Source: Butyricicoccus pullicaecorum
Lineage (GTDB): Bacteria > Bacillota > Clostridia > Oscillospirales > Butyricicoccaceae
Reading direction: 5' to 3'
DNA: 64,000 nt
Assembly (NCBI GenBank): GCA_018365995.1
Contig: JAGZIY010000001.1
Location: 62,001 to 126,000, forward strand
Shown here: positions 16,012-24,458 of the stretch, one piece after another
How the letters are laid out: each line of letters opens with the position of its first letter
Numbering within the stretch: position 1 is the first letter of the stretch
The notes under the pieces: generated by a model
Told to the model about the DNA's origin: nothing
Seen by the model: the letters and a program-made list of their open reading frames with translations, nothing else
The model's database searches: none
Made by a program: the position numbers and the translations under genes

Positions 16012-16529
16012 TGCGTGCGCAGCAGATTGCGCGTGGGGGAATGATGGTAGGGGTATCGGTTGTGATTTTGTACTTTGCAACGTTCCTATCCATTGCAAGC
16101 TGGGCGGCATGTATGCTGGTCGGCTTTATTCCAGAACTATTTTTCCTCGTGGAGGAGCGCAAGACAGGCTGCCTTGTCTATGCAGCAACCTCGGTACTTG
16201 CGCTGTTTCTGCTGCCGGATAAGCTGCTTGCAATCTTATATGCTGGACTTTTTGGCCTCTATACAGTGATTCGGTATTATTTGGCAAAGCTGCCAAGCCG
16301 GATTTTGCGCTGGGCAGGTAAGCTTGCTTTTGCAAACCTCTGGATCATTATTGTCTTGACTTGTATACGTCTCGGTATTTTGCCGGAGTTTCCGGTCATG
16401 AGTATAAAAATATTTCTCGCCGTTCTGTTAGGCGGCAATGTGATTTTGGTCTATTATGAATTGTGCCTGTCCCGAATTTTTCCGGGTATGCGCGGACTGG
16501 CACAGCGTCTCAATAATTCTTTCAAGTAA
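16011..16529 (+). CDS. Polytopic membrane protein of unknown function
   Basis: A 172-residue protein, not recognised, with four to five hydrophobic segments (GVSVVILYFATFLSIASWA, CLVYAATSVLALFLL, LAFANLWIIIVLTCIRLGIL, IFLAVLLGGNVILVYYELCL). ATG at 16011 shares a base with the stop of the J-domain gene (TAATG) and has GGAGG 9 bases upstream, so a longer frame from 15948 is not needed. It completes a three-gene set with DUF5685 and the J-domain protein, and may be the membrane partner of that set. Confidence 0.75.
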   Translation: MRAQQIARGGMMVGVSVVILYFATFLSIASWAACMLVGFIPELFFLVEERKTGCLVYAATSVLALFLLPDKLLAILYAGLFGLYTVIRYYLAKLPSRILRWAGKLAFANLWIIIVLTCIRLGILPEFPVMSIKIFLAVLLGGNVILVYYELCLSRIFPGMRGLAQRLNNSFK

Positions 16530-16543
16530 GGGTGTATCAAAAT

Positions 16544-17419
16544 ATGAAGAGTATGACAGGCTATGGCCGTGCACGAAAGTCGGTTGATGGAAAAGAAATC
16601 TCGGTCGAAGTACGTGCGGTCAATCATCGTTATCTGGACGTAAACTTGAAATGTCCCCGTGCATATGGTTTCCTTGAGGAGGCACTGAAAAAAGCTGCAA
16701 GTACGCGGATCGCTCGTGGAAAAGTCGATGTTTTTGTTCAGATTTTGGGAACGTCCGCAGATGATTTGAAGGTGAGTGTCAATACCGCACTCGCACAACA
16801 TTATATGAATGCACTGTGCGCGCTGAGCGAGGCAACCGGTCTGCCCAATGATGTTTCACTCTTATCCCTTGCAAGAATGCCCGAGGTGTTGGTCGAGGAA
16901 CAGGCAGAGCCGGATACCGAAAGGCTGACGGCTGGTGTTTTGGAAATTTTCCATGAGGCGCTTGGAGAGTTTGATGCCATGCGCACAGTGGAGGGCGAAA
17001 AAATGGCAGCAGATGTACGTATGCGCGGACAGACCATTCTTTCGCTGCTGGAGAAAGTAGAAGAACGCGCACCTCAGCGCACGATTGAATATCGTGAAAA
17101 GCTGGAAAAGCGTATGCAGGAACTTTTGACCGATACCACTATTGACCCGCAGCGTATTTTAACAGAGGCGGCAGTCTTTGCAGACCGTACCGCAATCGAC
17201 GAAGAAACCGTGCGTCTGCGCAGCCATCTCAGCCAGATGGACGAAATGCTGAAGGACGAAAAGCCCATTGGACGCAAGCTGGATTTCCTCGTGCAGGAGA
17301 TGAATCGAGAGTCCAATACCATTGGCTCTAAGGCAAATGATGTTGCGCTTTCTAAAATTGTGGTGGAACTCAAGTCGGAAATTGAAAAAATTCGTGAGCA
17401 GATTCAAAATATTGAATAA
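16544..17419 (+). CDS. yicC: YicC-type endoribonuclease
   Basis: A 291-residue YicC protein, with the invariant N-terminus MKSMTGYGRAR and RAVNHRYLDVNLKCP, and the conserved C-terminal DUF1732 part (RLRSHLSQMDEMLKDEKPIG, then LDFLVQEMNRESNTIGSK). YicC has been described as an RNA endonuclease. ATG at 16544 fits the family start and has AAGGG upstream; the GTG at 16532 is less likely. The order yicC-remA-gmk-rpoZ-coaBC-priA is a conserved Firmicutes block, which supports every gene in it. Confidence 0.93.
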   Translation: MKSMTGYGRARKSVDGKEISVEVRAVNHRYLDVNLKCPRAYGFLEEALKKAASTRIARGKVDVFVQILGTSADDLKVSVNTALAQHYMNALCALSEATGLPNDVSLLSLARMPEVLVEEQAEPDTERLTAGVLEIFHEALGEFDAMRTVEGEKMAADVRMRGQTILSLLEKVEERAPQRTIEYREKLEKRMQELLTDTTIDPQRILTEAAVFADRTAIDEETVRLRSHLSQMDEMLKDEKPIGRKLDFLVQEMNRESNTIGSKANDVALSKIVVELKSEIEKIREQIQNIE

Positions 17420-17440
17420 ACAGAGAATAGGGGAGTCACA

Positions 17441-17701
17441 GTGAAGCTCATCAATATTGGGTTCGGAAACATGGTGGCAGCAAGCCGAATCGTAGCGGTC
17501 GTTAGCCCAGATTCTGCACCAATCAAGCGTATTGTACAGGAGGCAAAGGAGCGTGGCATTGTTATTGATGCAAGCTATGGACGCCGTACCCGTGCGGTCA
17601 TCGTGACAGACAGTGACCATGTGATCCTTTCGGCATTGCAGCCGGAAACCATCGCAGGACGAGCAGAGGAAGAACCAGAGGAGGTGCTGGAAAATGAATA
17701 A
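17441..17701 (+). CDS. remA: RemA/DUF370 regulatory DNA-binding protein
   Basis: An 86-residue RemA protein (KLINIGFGNMVAASRIVAVV, then DASYGRRTRAVIVTDSDHVI). In Bacillus, RemA is a DNA-binding activator of biofilm-matrix and osmoprotection genes. Here the C-terminus is acidic. The start is GTG at 17441 with AGGGGAG upstream. It overlaps gmk by 8 bases. Confidence 0.92.
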   Translation: MKLINIGFGNMVAASRIVAVVSPDSAPIKRIVQEAKERGIVIDASYGRRTRAVIVTDSDHVILSALQPETIAGRAEEEPEEVLENE

Positions 17702-18266
17702 GGGAAAACTCATCGTGTTTACCGGCCCTTCCGGAACGGGAAAGGGAACCATTTTAAGTGAGGTGCTCAAACGAGATGACCGCCTGCGGGTTTCAGTATC
17801 CGCAACCACAAGACAGCCCCGTGAGGGCGAACAGAATGGTGTGCATTACTGGTTTCTCAGCAAAGAGGACTTTGAAGAACGTATTGCACAGGACGCTTTT
17901 TTGGAGCATGCCTGCTATGTAGGAAATCATTATGGCACATTGGAGCAGCCGGTCAACGAACAGTTGGAGGCTGGAAATGATGTGGTATTGGAAATTGAGG
18001 TACAGGGGGCAATGCAGATCCATGAAAAACGTCCAGATGCTGTGATGATATTTGTGGTGCCGCCATCCATGCAGGCACTTTCTGAACGGCTTCATGGGCG
18101 CGGAACCGAAACATCAGAAAAAATTGCGGCGCGTCTTGCACAGGCAGAACAGGAACTCTGCTATAAAAATCGCTTTGATTATGTTATTATAAATGATATA
18201 CTAGAGGACGCGGTCGCAGATCTATGTGCAATTTTGCGGGCAGAGCGCTGCCGCGTCAGCAAATAA
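17694..18266 (+). CDS. gmk: Guanylate kinase
   Basis: A 190-residue enzyme that phosphorylates GMP to GDP with ATP. The P-loop FTGPSGTGKGTILSEVLKRD is near the N-terminus, then the GMP-binding SVSATTRQPREGEQNGVHYW. The lid and C-terminal RFDYVIINDILEDAV follow. Its length is normal for the family. It is coupled to remA by overlap and lies 29 bases before rpoZ. Confidence 0.96.
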   Translation: MNKGKLIVFTGPSGTGKGTILSEVLKRDDRLRVSVSATTRQPREGEQNGVHYWFLSKEDFEERIAQDAFLEHACYVGNHYGTLEQPVNEQLEAGNDVVLEIEVQGAMQIHEKRPDAVMIFVVPPSMQALSERLHGRGTETSEKIAARLAQAEQELCYKNRFDYVIINDILEDAVADLCAILRAERCRVSK

Positions 18267-18295
18267 GAACTTAACGGATAAAGAGGTATAGGATC

Positions 18296-18655
18296 ATGTT
18301 AAAACCATCAATGAAAGAGCTTATGAACAAAGTGGGAAATCGTTATCTGCTGGTCAATCTGGCGGCACAGCGCGCACGTGATATTGCACAGGAGGCAGAG
18401 GAGAACGATGAGCAGCTGTCGGATAAGGCAGTCAAGCTGGCACTTGATGAAATTGCAGCCGGAACCATTGTCTATTGCCCCGGACCGAAGGTAGAGCCGG
18501 AGATTCGCCTCAATAGCGATTTGCTTCCGGGAATGTTGGATCTGGATGACCATGAGGAGCATGAAGAACAGGAAGATCATGAAAGCGATGAACATGATTT
18601 AGAGGAGTCGATAGATGACCTCGTGGATCATGATAGCGTACATGAGGCTATGTAA
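18296..18655 (+). CDS. rpoZ: RNA polymerase omega subunit with acidic extension
   Basis: A 119-residue omega subunit. The core, residues 1-60, is typical (MLKPSMKELMNKVGNRYLLV, AQRARDIAQEAEEN, KAVKLALDEIAAGTI). Residues from about 83 to 115 form an unusual tail made almost only of Asp, Glu and His (DDHEEHEEQEDHESDEHD). Most omega proteins stop near residue 70-90. The tail may be disordered or metal-binding. The coaBC start codon follows the stop with no gap. Confidence 0.92.
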   Translation: MLKPSMKELMNKVGNRYLLVNLAAQRARDIAQEAEENDEQLSDKAVKLALDEIAAGTIVYCPGPKVEPEIRLNSDLLPGMLDLDDHEEHEEQEDHESDEHDLEESIDDLVDHDSVHEAM

Positions 18656-19870
18656 ATGATTCAGGCACTCGAAGGAAAAAATGTTGTACTCTGCATTACA
18701 GGCGGCATTGCAGCCTATAAGGCGGCAGATTTGACTTCCCGTCTGCGTAAGCTGGGGGCAAAGGTGCATATTATCATGACAGAGTCTGCGACACATTTTA
18801 TTACGCCGCTGACGCTCGAGGTTCTGTCAGAAAACCGTGTTGTAACTGATATGTTTGACCGCGCTTTTACTTGGGAGGTTGAGCATATTTCGCTTGCAAA
18901 ATGTGCAGATGTCTTTGTAGTTGCACCTGCAACCGCGAATATCATCGGCAAGGCAGCACATGGAATTGCAGATGATATGGTGTCAACAACACTTATGGCA
19001 ACCAAAGCACCGCTCGTAATTGCACCGGCAATGAATACGAATATGTATCAAAATCCAGTCGTACAGGAAAATATGGCGCAGCTGAAAAAGCGTGGTGTGT
19101 ATTTTGTGGAGCCGGAAAGCGGCAGACTCGCCTGTGGAGATACCGGAACCGGAAAGCTTGCCGATCCAGCGATGATTGCCGAAGCAATCGTGCATGCCGC
19201 CGTACCACAGGATTTGGCAGGACGTTCCCTCCTCATTACGGCTGGCCCGACACGAGAAGCACTCGATCCGGTTCGGTTTATCAGCAATCATTCTACTGGA
19301 AAAATGGGGTATGCCATTGCACGGCATGCAAGCCGCAGAGGGGCACGAGTAACATTGATTTCCGGTCCGGTCGCGTTGGAGGTACCGCCGGGGGTTGCTA
19401 TGGTACCAGTCACTTGTGCCCAAGAAATGCGTGATGCGGTTATAACACGACTTGATGAACAGGATTGGGTCATTAAGGCAGCAGCGGTCGGCGACTATCG
19501 CCCTGTGACACAGGCACAGGATAAAATTAAGAAAAAGGCAGACGATTTGTCGGTTGCACTCGTCAAAAATCCGGATATCCTGAAAGAAATTGGCGCACAC
19601 AAGCGTGATGATCAGCTTGTATGTGGCTTTTCTATGGAGACACAGGATTTGATTGCCAACTCTAAAGCCAAGCTTGAGGGCAAGAACTGCGATTTGCTGG
19701 TTGCAAACAATCTCAAGACAGAGGGTGCCGGTTTTGCACATGATACAAATGTTGCTACGATCCTGTATAGGGATGGGCATATAGAGGCTCTGTCTCTGAT
19801 GGAGAAGGAACAGCTTGCGGATATCCTGCTGAATCGGATGCTGGAACTTGATAAACAGAAGAAAGGCTGA
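18656..19870 (+). CDS. coaBC: Phosphopantothenoylcysteine decarboxylase/synthase
   Basis: A 404-residue bifunctional enzyme of coenzyme A synthesis. The N-terminal CoaC flavin domain (about 1-180) has GGIAAYKAADLTSRLRKLGA, the PAMNTNMYQNP motif and the catalytic Cys in SGRLACGDTGTGKLAD. The C-terminal CoaB domain (about 185-400) has LLITAGPTREALDPVRFISN and AAAVGDYRPVTQAQDKIKKK. It joins 4'-phosphopantothenate to cysteine and decarboxylates the product. It ends directly against the priA start. Confidence 0.96.
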   Translation: MIQALEGKNVVLCITGGIAAYKAADLTSRLRKLGAKVHIIMTESATHFITPLTLEVLSENRVVTDMFDRAFTWEVEHISLAKCADVFVVAPATANIIGKAAHGIADDMVSTTLMATKAPLVIAPAMNTNMYQNPVVQENMAQLKKRGVYFVEPESGRLACGDTGTGKLADPAMIAEAIVHAAVPQDLAGRSLLITAGPTREALDPVRFISNHSTGKMGYAIARHASRRGARVTLISGPVALEVPPGVAMVPVTCAQEMRDAVITRLDEQDWVIKAAAVGDYRPVTQAQDKIKKKADDLSVALVKNPDILKEIGAHKRDDQLVCGFSMETQDLIANSKAKLEGKNCDLLVANNLKTEGAGFAHDTNVATILYRDGHIEALSLMEKEQLADILLNRMLELDKQKKG

Positions 19871-22318
19871 GTGAAAATGCAGGTATGCGGCATCGCTGTA
19901 CAAGCAGCGACCTATGCAATTGATAAACTGTATGATTATACCATTCCAGAACCATTGCAGGGAAAATTGCAGGTTGGCTGCCGTGTGCTGGTGCCGTTTG
20001 GCAGAGGAAATAAAAAAGTGGAGGGTATGGTGCTGCTGATGCGCCCGGATGTATGTGATGTCACACGGCTCAAAGCGGTAGCAGAACTGCTCGATACCGA
20101 ACCGGTTCTGGACGCTGATCAAATTCGTTTGGCAGTGTGGCTCAAGGAGCGCCTGTATTGTACATTTTTTGATTGTCTGCGAATTATGCTGCCAAGTGGA
20201 CTCTGGTTTCGCCGAAAAGAGGTTTATGAACTCGTGCGTCAGCCACAGACACCGCTTGGTGCACCACTGGACGAAGTTATGGCACTCTTTGCAGAGCAGT
20301 CTGAGCGCACACTGACAGATTTGCAGACAGAAACACATGGACGTGCAACCGGAGTGGTACTCAGCCAGTTGGAACAGGAAGGATATATAAAGTATCGAAG
20401 CAATATTGTGCAGAAGTCACAGGATAAAACCGAGAAAATGCTGTCACTGGCAATTGACCCTGCCGAAGCTATGATGCAGGTGTCCCGCGGAAGAAGTGCG
20501 GTGCAGGCGGATGTTGTGAGCCTGCTTTCTGATGGCGGAGAAATGAGTCAAAAGGAGCTTTCCTATATGACAGGCGCTTCCGATGGGATTTTGCGCAATA
20601 TGGTGCGCCGTGGTGTTTTACAGGTGGACTATGCGGAGCAGCTTCGGATGCCTGCATATACCGAGGTGGACGAAATCCCGTCGCCGGTTTTGAGTGCCGA
20701 ACAGCATACAGCATATACTGGAATCCGAAAACTTTTATACACCCAAAAACCTGAGGCTGCTTTGCTGTTTGGAGTCACGGGAAGTGGAAAGACACAGATT
20801 TATTTGAAACTGATTGAAGATGTTTTGGCACAGGGACAGGATGCCTTGATGTTGGTGCCGGAAATTGGATTAACGCCGCAGTTTGTCAGATTGTTTATGG
20901 GACGATTTGGGGATACTGTGGCTGTAATGCACTCTGGACTATCTGTTGGAGAACGCTATGACAGCTGGAAGCGGATTCGCTCTGGACGTGCGCATGTGAT
21001 TATTGGTACGCGCTCTGCCGTTTTTGCGCCTGTTCGAAATCTGGGTCTGATTGTGCTGGACGAGGAACAGGACAGCGCTTATCAGTCCGAGCAGTCTCCG
21101 CGCTATCACGCGCGGGATGTGGCAAAACGGCGTGTACAGCAGGCAAATGCACTCCTGCTTATGGGTTCTGCAACACCAGCAGTGGAAACCTACTATGGCG
21201 GGATGCAGGGGAAATATCCGATTTTTGAGCTTTCTGAACGCTACCACGGGGTTCCGCTGCCTGAAGTCACCATTGATGATTTGCGCGGGCAGACGCGGGA
21301 AGGCTGGAACTATACCATTGGGCGCACGCTTTATCAGGCGATAGGACGCAATTTGGAAAATCAGGAGCAGAGTATTCTGTTTTTGAACCGCAGAGGAAAC
21401 AGTCGGGTGATTGGCTGCTCGATTTGCGGATGGGTGCCGGAATGTCCGTCCTGCTCTACGACAATGACCTATCATTCGGTCAATGGACGTGCCATTTGTC
21501 ATTTTTGTGGCGCATCTATGAAGATTACAGGGCAGTGTCCAGAATGTCATGCAGCACATTTGTTTACCGAATGTGCCGGCACGCAGAAAGTCGAGGAGGA
21601 ACTGCATACCCTCTTTCCGTCGGCACGTGTTTTGCGTATGGACGCAGATACTACAAGCAGAAAAAATGCGCATACCCATTTGATGGAAGTGTTTGGTGCT
21701 GGCAGAGCGGATATTTTAATTGGAACGCAGATGGTGGCAAAGGGATTGGATTTCGATAGAGTGACTCTGGTCGGAGTCTTAGATGCAGATCAATCCCTAT
21801 TTGCACAGGATTACCGCGCGCATGAACGGACATTTTCACTCATTACACAGGTGGTTGGCCGCGCGGGCCGGCGTGACCGGCAGGGGCGGGCAATCATTCA
21901 AACCTATCATCCGGAGGATCTGGTGCTTTCGTGCGCAGCGCGTCAGGATTACAGACAGTTTTATGAAATGGAGATGGAACGCAGACAGGCGCTTTTGGTG
22001 CCGCCGATTCAGCAGATTGTCATGCTGACCGCTGTTTCTGAACAGGAAAATTTGGTGCTGTCTGCATTGCTGCGCTTGAAGGAGCGTATTTTGAGCCTCA
22101 TGCAGGGACAATTTGCTGACTTTCAGTATCCCGTTTTAGGACCTACTCCGGCGTCTGTCGTGCGTGTGATGGGTCGGTATCGGTATCATCTGATTTTGCG
22201 CTGTCCGGATAATAAACGGCGCAGACAGCTGATTGCTGGTGTGATGATAGAATTTTTCAGAGACAAACAAAATCGAGGCGTGAGCGCCTTTGTAGACTTA
22301 AACCCCAATATGTTATAG
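19871..22318 (+). CDS. priA: Primosomal replication helicase PriA
   Basis: An 815-residue 3'-5' DNA helicase that restarts collapsed forks. In order: the N-terminal DNA-binding domain (LYDYTIPEPLQGKLQVGCRV), Walker A GVTGSGKTQIYLKLIED, Walker B LDEEQD with the aromatic-rich loop YQSEQSPRYHARDVA, eight zinc-binding cysteines (CSICGWVPECPSC, CHFCGASMKITGQCPEC), and helicase motifs V and VI (GTQMVAKGLDFDRVTLVG, VVGRAGRRDRQGRA). The start could be GTG 19871 or ATG 19877; the AAAGG site favours the ATG slightly. Confidence 0.96.
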   Translation: MKMQVCGIAVQAATYAIDKLYDYTIPEPLQGKLQVGCRVLVPFGRGNKKVEGMVLLMRPDVCDVTRLKAVAELLDTEPVLDADQIRLAVWLKERLYCTFFDCLRIMLPSGLWFRRKEVYELVRQPQTPLGAPLDEVMALFAEQSERTLTDLQTETHGRATGVVLSQLEQEGYIKYRSNIVQKSQDKTEKMLSLAIDPAEAMMQVSRGRSAVQADVVSLLSDGGEMSQKELSYMTGASDGILRNMVRRGVLQVDYAEQLRMPAYTEVDEIPSPVLSAEQHTAYTGIRKLLYTQKPEAALLFGVTGSGKTQIYLKLIEDVLAQGQDALMLVPEIGLTPQFVRLFMGRFGDTVAVMHSGLSVGERYDSWKRIRSGRAHVIIGTRSAVFAPVRNLGLIVLDEEQDSAYQSEQSPRYHARDVAKRRVQQANALLLMGSATPAVETYYGGMQGKYPIFELSERYHGVPLPEVTIDDLRGQTREGWNYTIGRTLYQAIGRNLENQEQSILFLNRRGNSRVIGCSICGWVPECPSCSTTMTYHSVNGRAICHFCGASMKITGQCPECHAAHLFTECAGTQKVEEELHTLFPSARVLRMDADTTSRKNAHTHLMEVFGAGRADILIGTQMVAKGLDFDRVTLVGVLDADQSLFAQDYRAHERTFSLITQVVGRAGRRDRQGRAIIQTYHPEDLVLSCAARQDYRQFYEMEMERRQALLVPPIQQIVMLTAVSEQENLVLSALLRLKERILSLMQGQFADFQYPVLGPTPASVVRVMGRYRYHLILRCPDNKRRRQLIAGVMIEFFRDKQNRGVSAFVDLNPNML

Positions 22319-22329
22319 GAGATGTGAAA

Positions 22330-22803
22330 ATGGCACAGAGAACAATTTTGACCATTGGTGATGAGACATTAAATAAAAAGTGCCGCGTTGTGACAGAATT
22401 TAACGACCGTCTGGCAACCCTGCTGGATGATATGACCGAGACACTCAAGGAATCTGGAGGTGTTGGTCTGGCGGCTCCGCAAATTGGTGTTTTGCGCCGC
22501 GTGGTGGTGATTTTGGACATCAACAAGGATCCGGAAGAAGTGATTGAACTCATAAATCCAGAGGTGATTGAACATAATACTTTGGAGGAGACGGTGGAGG
22601 GCTGCTTGTCTGTTCCCGGGAAATATGGCTATGTCATGCGTCCTACATGGGCAAAGATTCGCGCACAAGACCGCAGCGGCAACTGGTTTGAACGAGAGGG
22701 CGAGGGCATTGTCGCACAATGTTTCTGCCATGAGACAGAACACCTTGATGGGCACCTGTTTACCGAAAAGGTAATTGAATATGTTGAGGTAGAGCAGGAA
22801 TGA
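22330..22803 (+). CDS. def: Peptide deformylase
   Basis: A 157-residue metalloenzyme removing the formyl group from new proteins. The three active-site motifs are visible: GGVGLAAPQIG, EGCLSVPGKYG with the metal-binding Cys, and CHETEHLDGHLF with the HExxH histidines and catalytic Glu. ATG at 22330 has AGGAG 8 bases upstream. It overlaps fmt by ATGA, the classical def-fmt pair. Confidence 0.95.
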   Translation: MAQRTILTIGDETLNKKCRVVTEFNDRLATLLDDMTETLKESGGVGLAAPQIGVLRRVVVILDINKDPEEVIELINPEVIEHNTLEETVEGCLSVPGKYGYVMRPTWAKIRAQDRSGNWFEREGEGIVAQCFCHETEHLDGHLFTEKVIEYVEVEQE

Positions 22804-23729
22804 AAATCTTATTTATGGGAACACCGGACTTTGCCGTGCCATCTCTGCAAATGCTGATAGACAGTGTGCATGAGTTGGTTGGCGTGGTGACACAGCCGGA
22901 TAAACCGCAGGGGAGAAAACAAATTTTGACCCCGCCGCCTGTCAAGACGTTGGCACAGGCACATGGGATTTCGGTATATCAGCCGGATTCGCTGAAACAT
23001 GAAGCGCTCCTGCCGCTTTTGCAGCAAACCCAGCCAGACTTGATCGTTGTTGTGGCATATGGAAAAATCCTGCCCAAATATGTACTGGAGTTCCCAAGAA
23101 TGGGCTGCGTGAATGTACACGGCTCTCTTTTACCGCGCTGGCGTGGTGCCGCACCGATTCAGTGGTCGGTCATTGCGGGCGACCGCTTTGCTGGTGTCGC
23201 CACCATGAAGATGGCAGAGGGACTGGATACCGGAGATATCCTGCTCATGGAGCGCACCGAAATTGGGGCACGGGAAACCGCAGGAGAACTGTTTGACAGA
23301 CTTTCCCGTTTGGGTGCAGACGTATTGCGGGATACACTGCCGCAGTTGGAAGCTGGAAAGCTTGTGGGTACTCCACAAGATGACACACAGGCAACCTATG
23401 CGTCCATGCTGGATAAAGAAATGGCAGTCGTTGACTGGACAAAGTCCGCTTATGAAATCGATTGTCTGATTCGTGGACTCAATCCGTGGCCGGTAGCACT
23501 CACAACACTGGAGGGCGCACGTATGAAGCTGTTTGCAGCAATGCCCGAGCAGGCTTCTGGTGCAGCAGGAACCGTGCTGGAAGCAGATACCAAAAAGGGT
23601 CTGCTTGTTGCTTGCGGAGACGGCGCCCTTCGCATCATGGAATTGCAGATGGTCGGCGGCAGGCGTATGGCAGCCAAGGATTATCTGCGCGGGCATCAAA
23701 TTGCACTCGGTACCAAGCTGGGAGACTGA
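22800..23729 (+). CDS. fmt: Methionyl-tRNA formyltransferase
   Basis: A 309-residue enzyme formylating initiator Met-tRNA. It has the N-terminal ILFMGTPDFAVPSLQML, the catalytic Asn/His/Asp region with VNVHGSLLPRWRGAAPIQWS and GLDTGDILL, and a C-terminal OB-like domain (GLNPWPVALTTLEGARMKLF). It is translationally coupled to def, its partner in the formylation cycle. Confidence 0.96.
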   Translation: MKILFMGTPDFAVPSLQMLIDSVHELVGVVTQPDKPQGRKQILTPPPVKTLAQAHGISVYQPDSLKHEALLPLLQQTQPDLIVVVAYGKILPKYVLEFPRMGCVNVHGSLLPRWRGAAPIQWSVIAGDRFAGVATMKMAEGLDTGDILLMERTEIGARETAGELFDRLSRLGADVLRDTLPQLEAGKLVGTPQDDTQATYASMLDKEMAVVDWTKSAYEIDCLIRGLNPWPVALTTLEGARMKLFAAMPEQASGAAGTVLEADTKKGLLVACGDGALRIMELQMVGGRRMAAKDYLRGHQIALGTKLGD

Positions 23730-23756
23730 TGCAGGCGTAATAGGAGGTTTTTTTGA

Positions 23757-24458
23757 ATGTTTGGATATTATTACGGATTTGACTGGACCTATTTGGTTCT
23801 GGTTCTTCCATGTGTCATACTCGCAATGTGGGCACAGCATCATGTCAATGCAACCTTCAACAAATATCAGTCCGTCTATTCACGGCGCAGAATCACAGGC
23901 GCACAGGCGGCAAGCATGGTACTGCGTCAGAACGGTGTTTCCGGCGTGCGTATTGAGGAAACCTCTGGACACCTAACAGACCATTATGACCCTCGTTCGA
24001 ATGTGATTCGGCTGTCAAGCAGTGTGTACAACTCTGCTTCGGTGGCATCTATTGGGGTTGCTTGTCATGAAGCGGGACACGCGGTACAATATGCAAAAGG
24101 GTATGCGCTGATCCATCTGCGTGCGGCGATTATTCCGCTGACCAATATTGGCTCGGCATTTTCCATGCCGCTTTTGATTTTGGGATTGCTCCTGAACTTT
24201 GAAAAGCTGGCGCTTTTGGGCATTGCCCTGTTCGGTCTGTCCACGCTGTTCCAGCTCATCACGCTGCCTGTGGAAGTAAATGCCTCCAGACGCGCGCTGG
24301 CTGCTATCGAACAGGGCGGATTGCTCTATGATGACGAATACCCCTTGGCACGCAAGACCCTGCGTGCAGCAGCACTCACCTATGTTGCGGCGCTGGCAGT
24401 TTCCTTCGCACAGCTTTTGCGCTTGCTCATTCTATTTGGAGGAAAACGAGATGATTAA
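23757..24458 (+). CDS. Membrane zinc metallopeptidase, YugP family
   Basis: A 233-residue integral membrane protein of the YugP/DUF2268-like neutral zinc metallopeptidase family. Transmembrane segments lie near the N-terminus (YLVLVLPCVILAMWAQ), in the middle (SMPLLILGLLLNFEKLALLG) and at the C-terminus. The zinc motif HEAGH is in IGVACHEAGHAVQYAKGYAL. A ribosome site AGGAGG precedes the ATG. It overlaps rsmB by 8 bases. Substrate unknown. Confidence 0.9.
   Translation: MFGYYYGFDWTYLVLVLPCVILAMWAQHHVNATFNKYQSVYSRRRITGAQAASMVLRQNGVSGVRIEETSGHLTDHYDPRSNVIRLSSSVYNSASVASIGVACHEAGHAVQYAKGYALIHLRAAIIPLTNIGSAFSMPLLILGLLLNFEKLALLGIALFGLSTLFQLITLPVEVNASRRALAAIEQGGLLYDDEYPLARKTLRAAALTYVAALAVSFAQLLRLLILFGGKRDD

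Noticed and set aside
18983..20338. 451-codon open frame on the minus strand
   Set aside because: It lies wholly antisense to coaBC and priA, which have full family motifs; its translation is rich in Cys, His and Gln as expected of a shadow frame.
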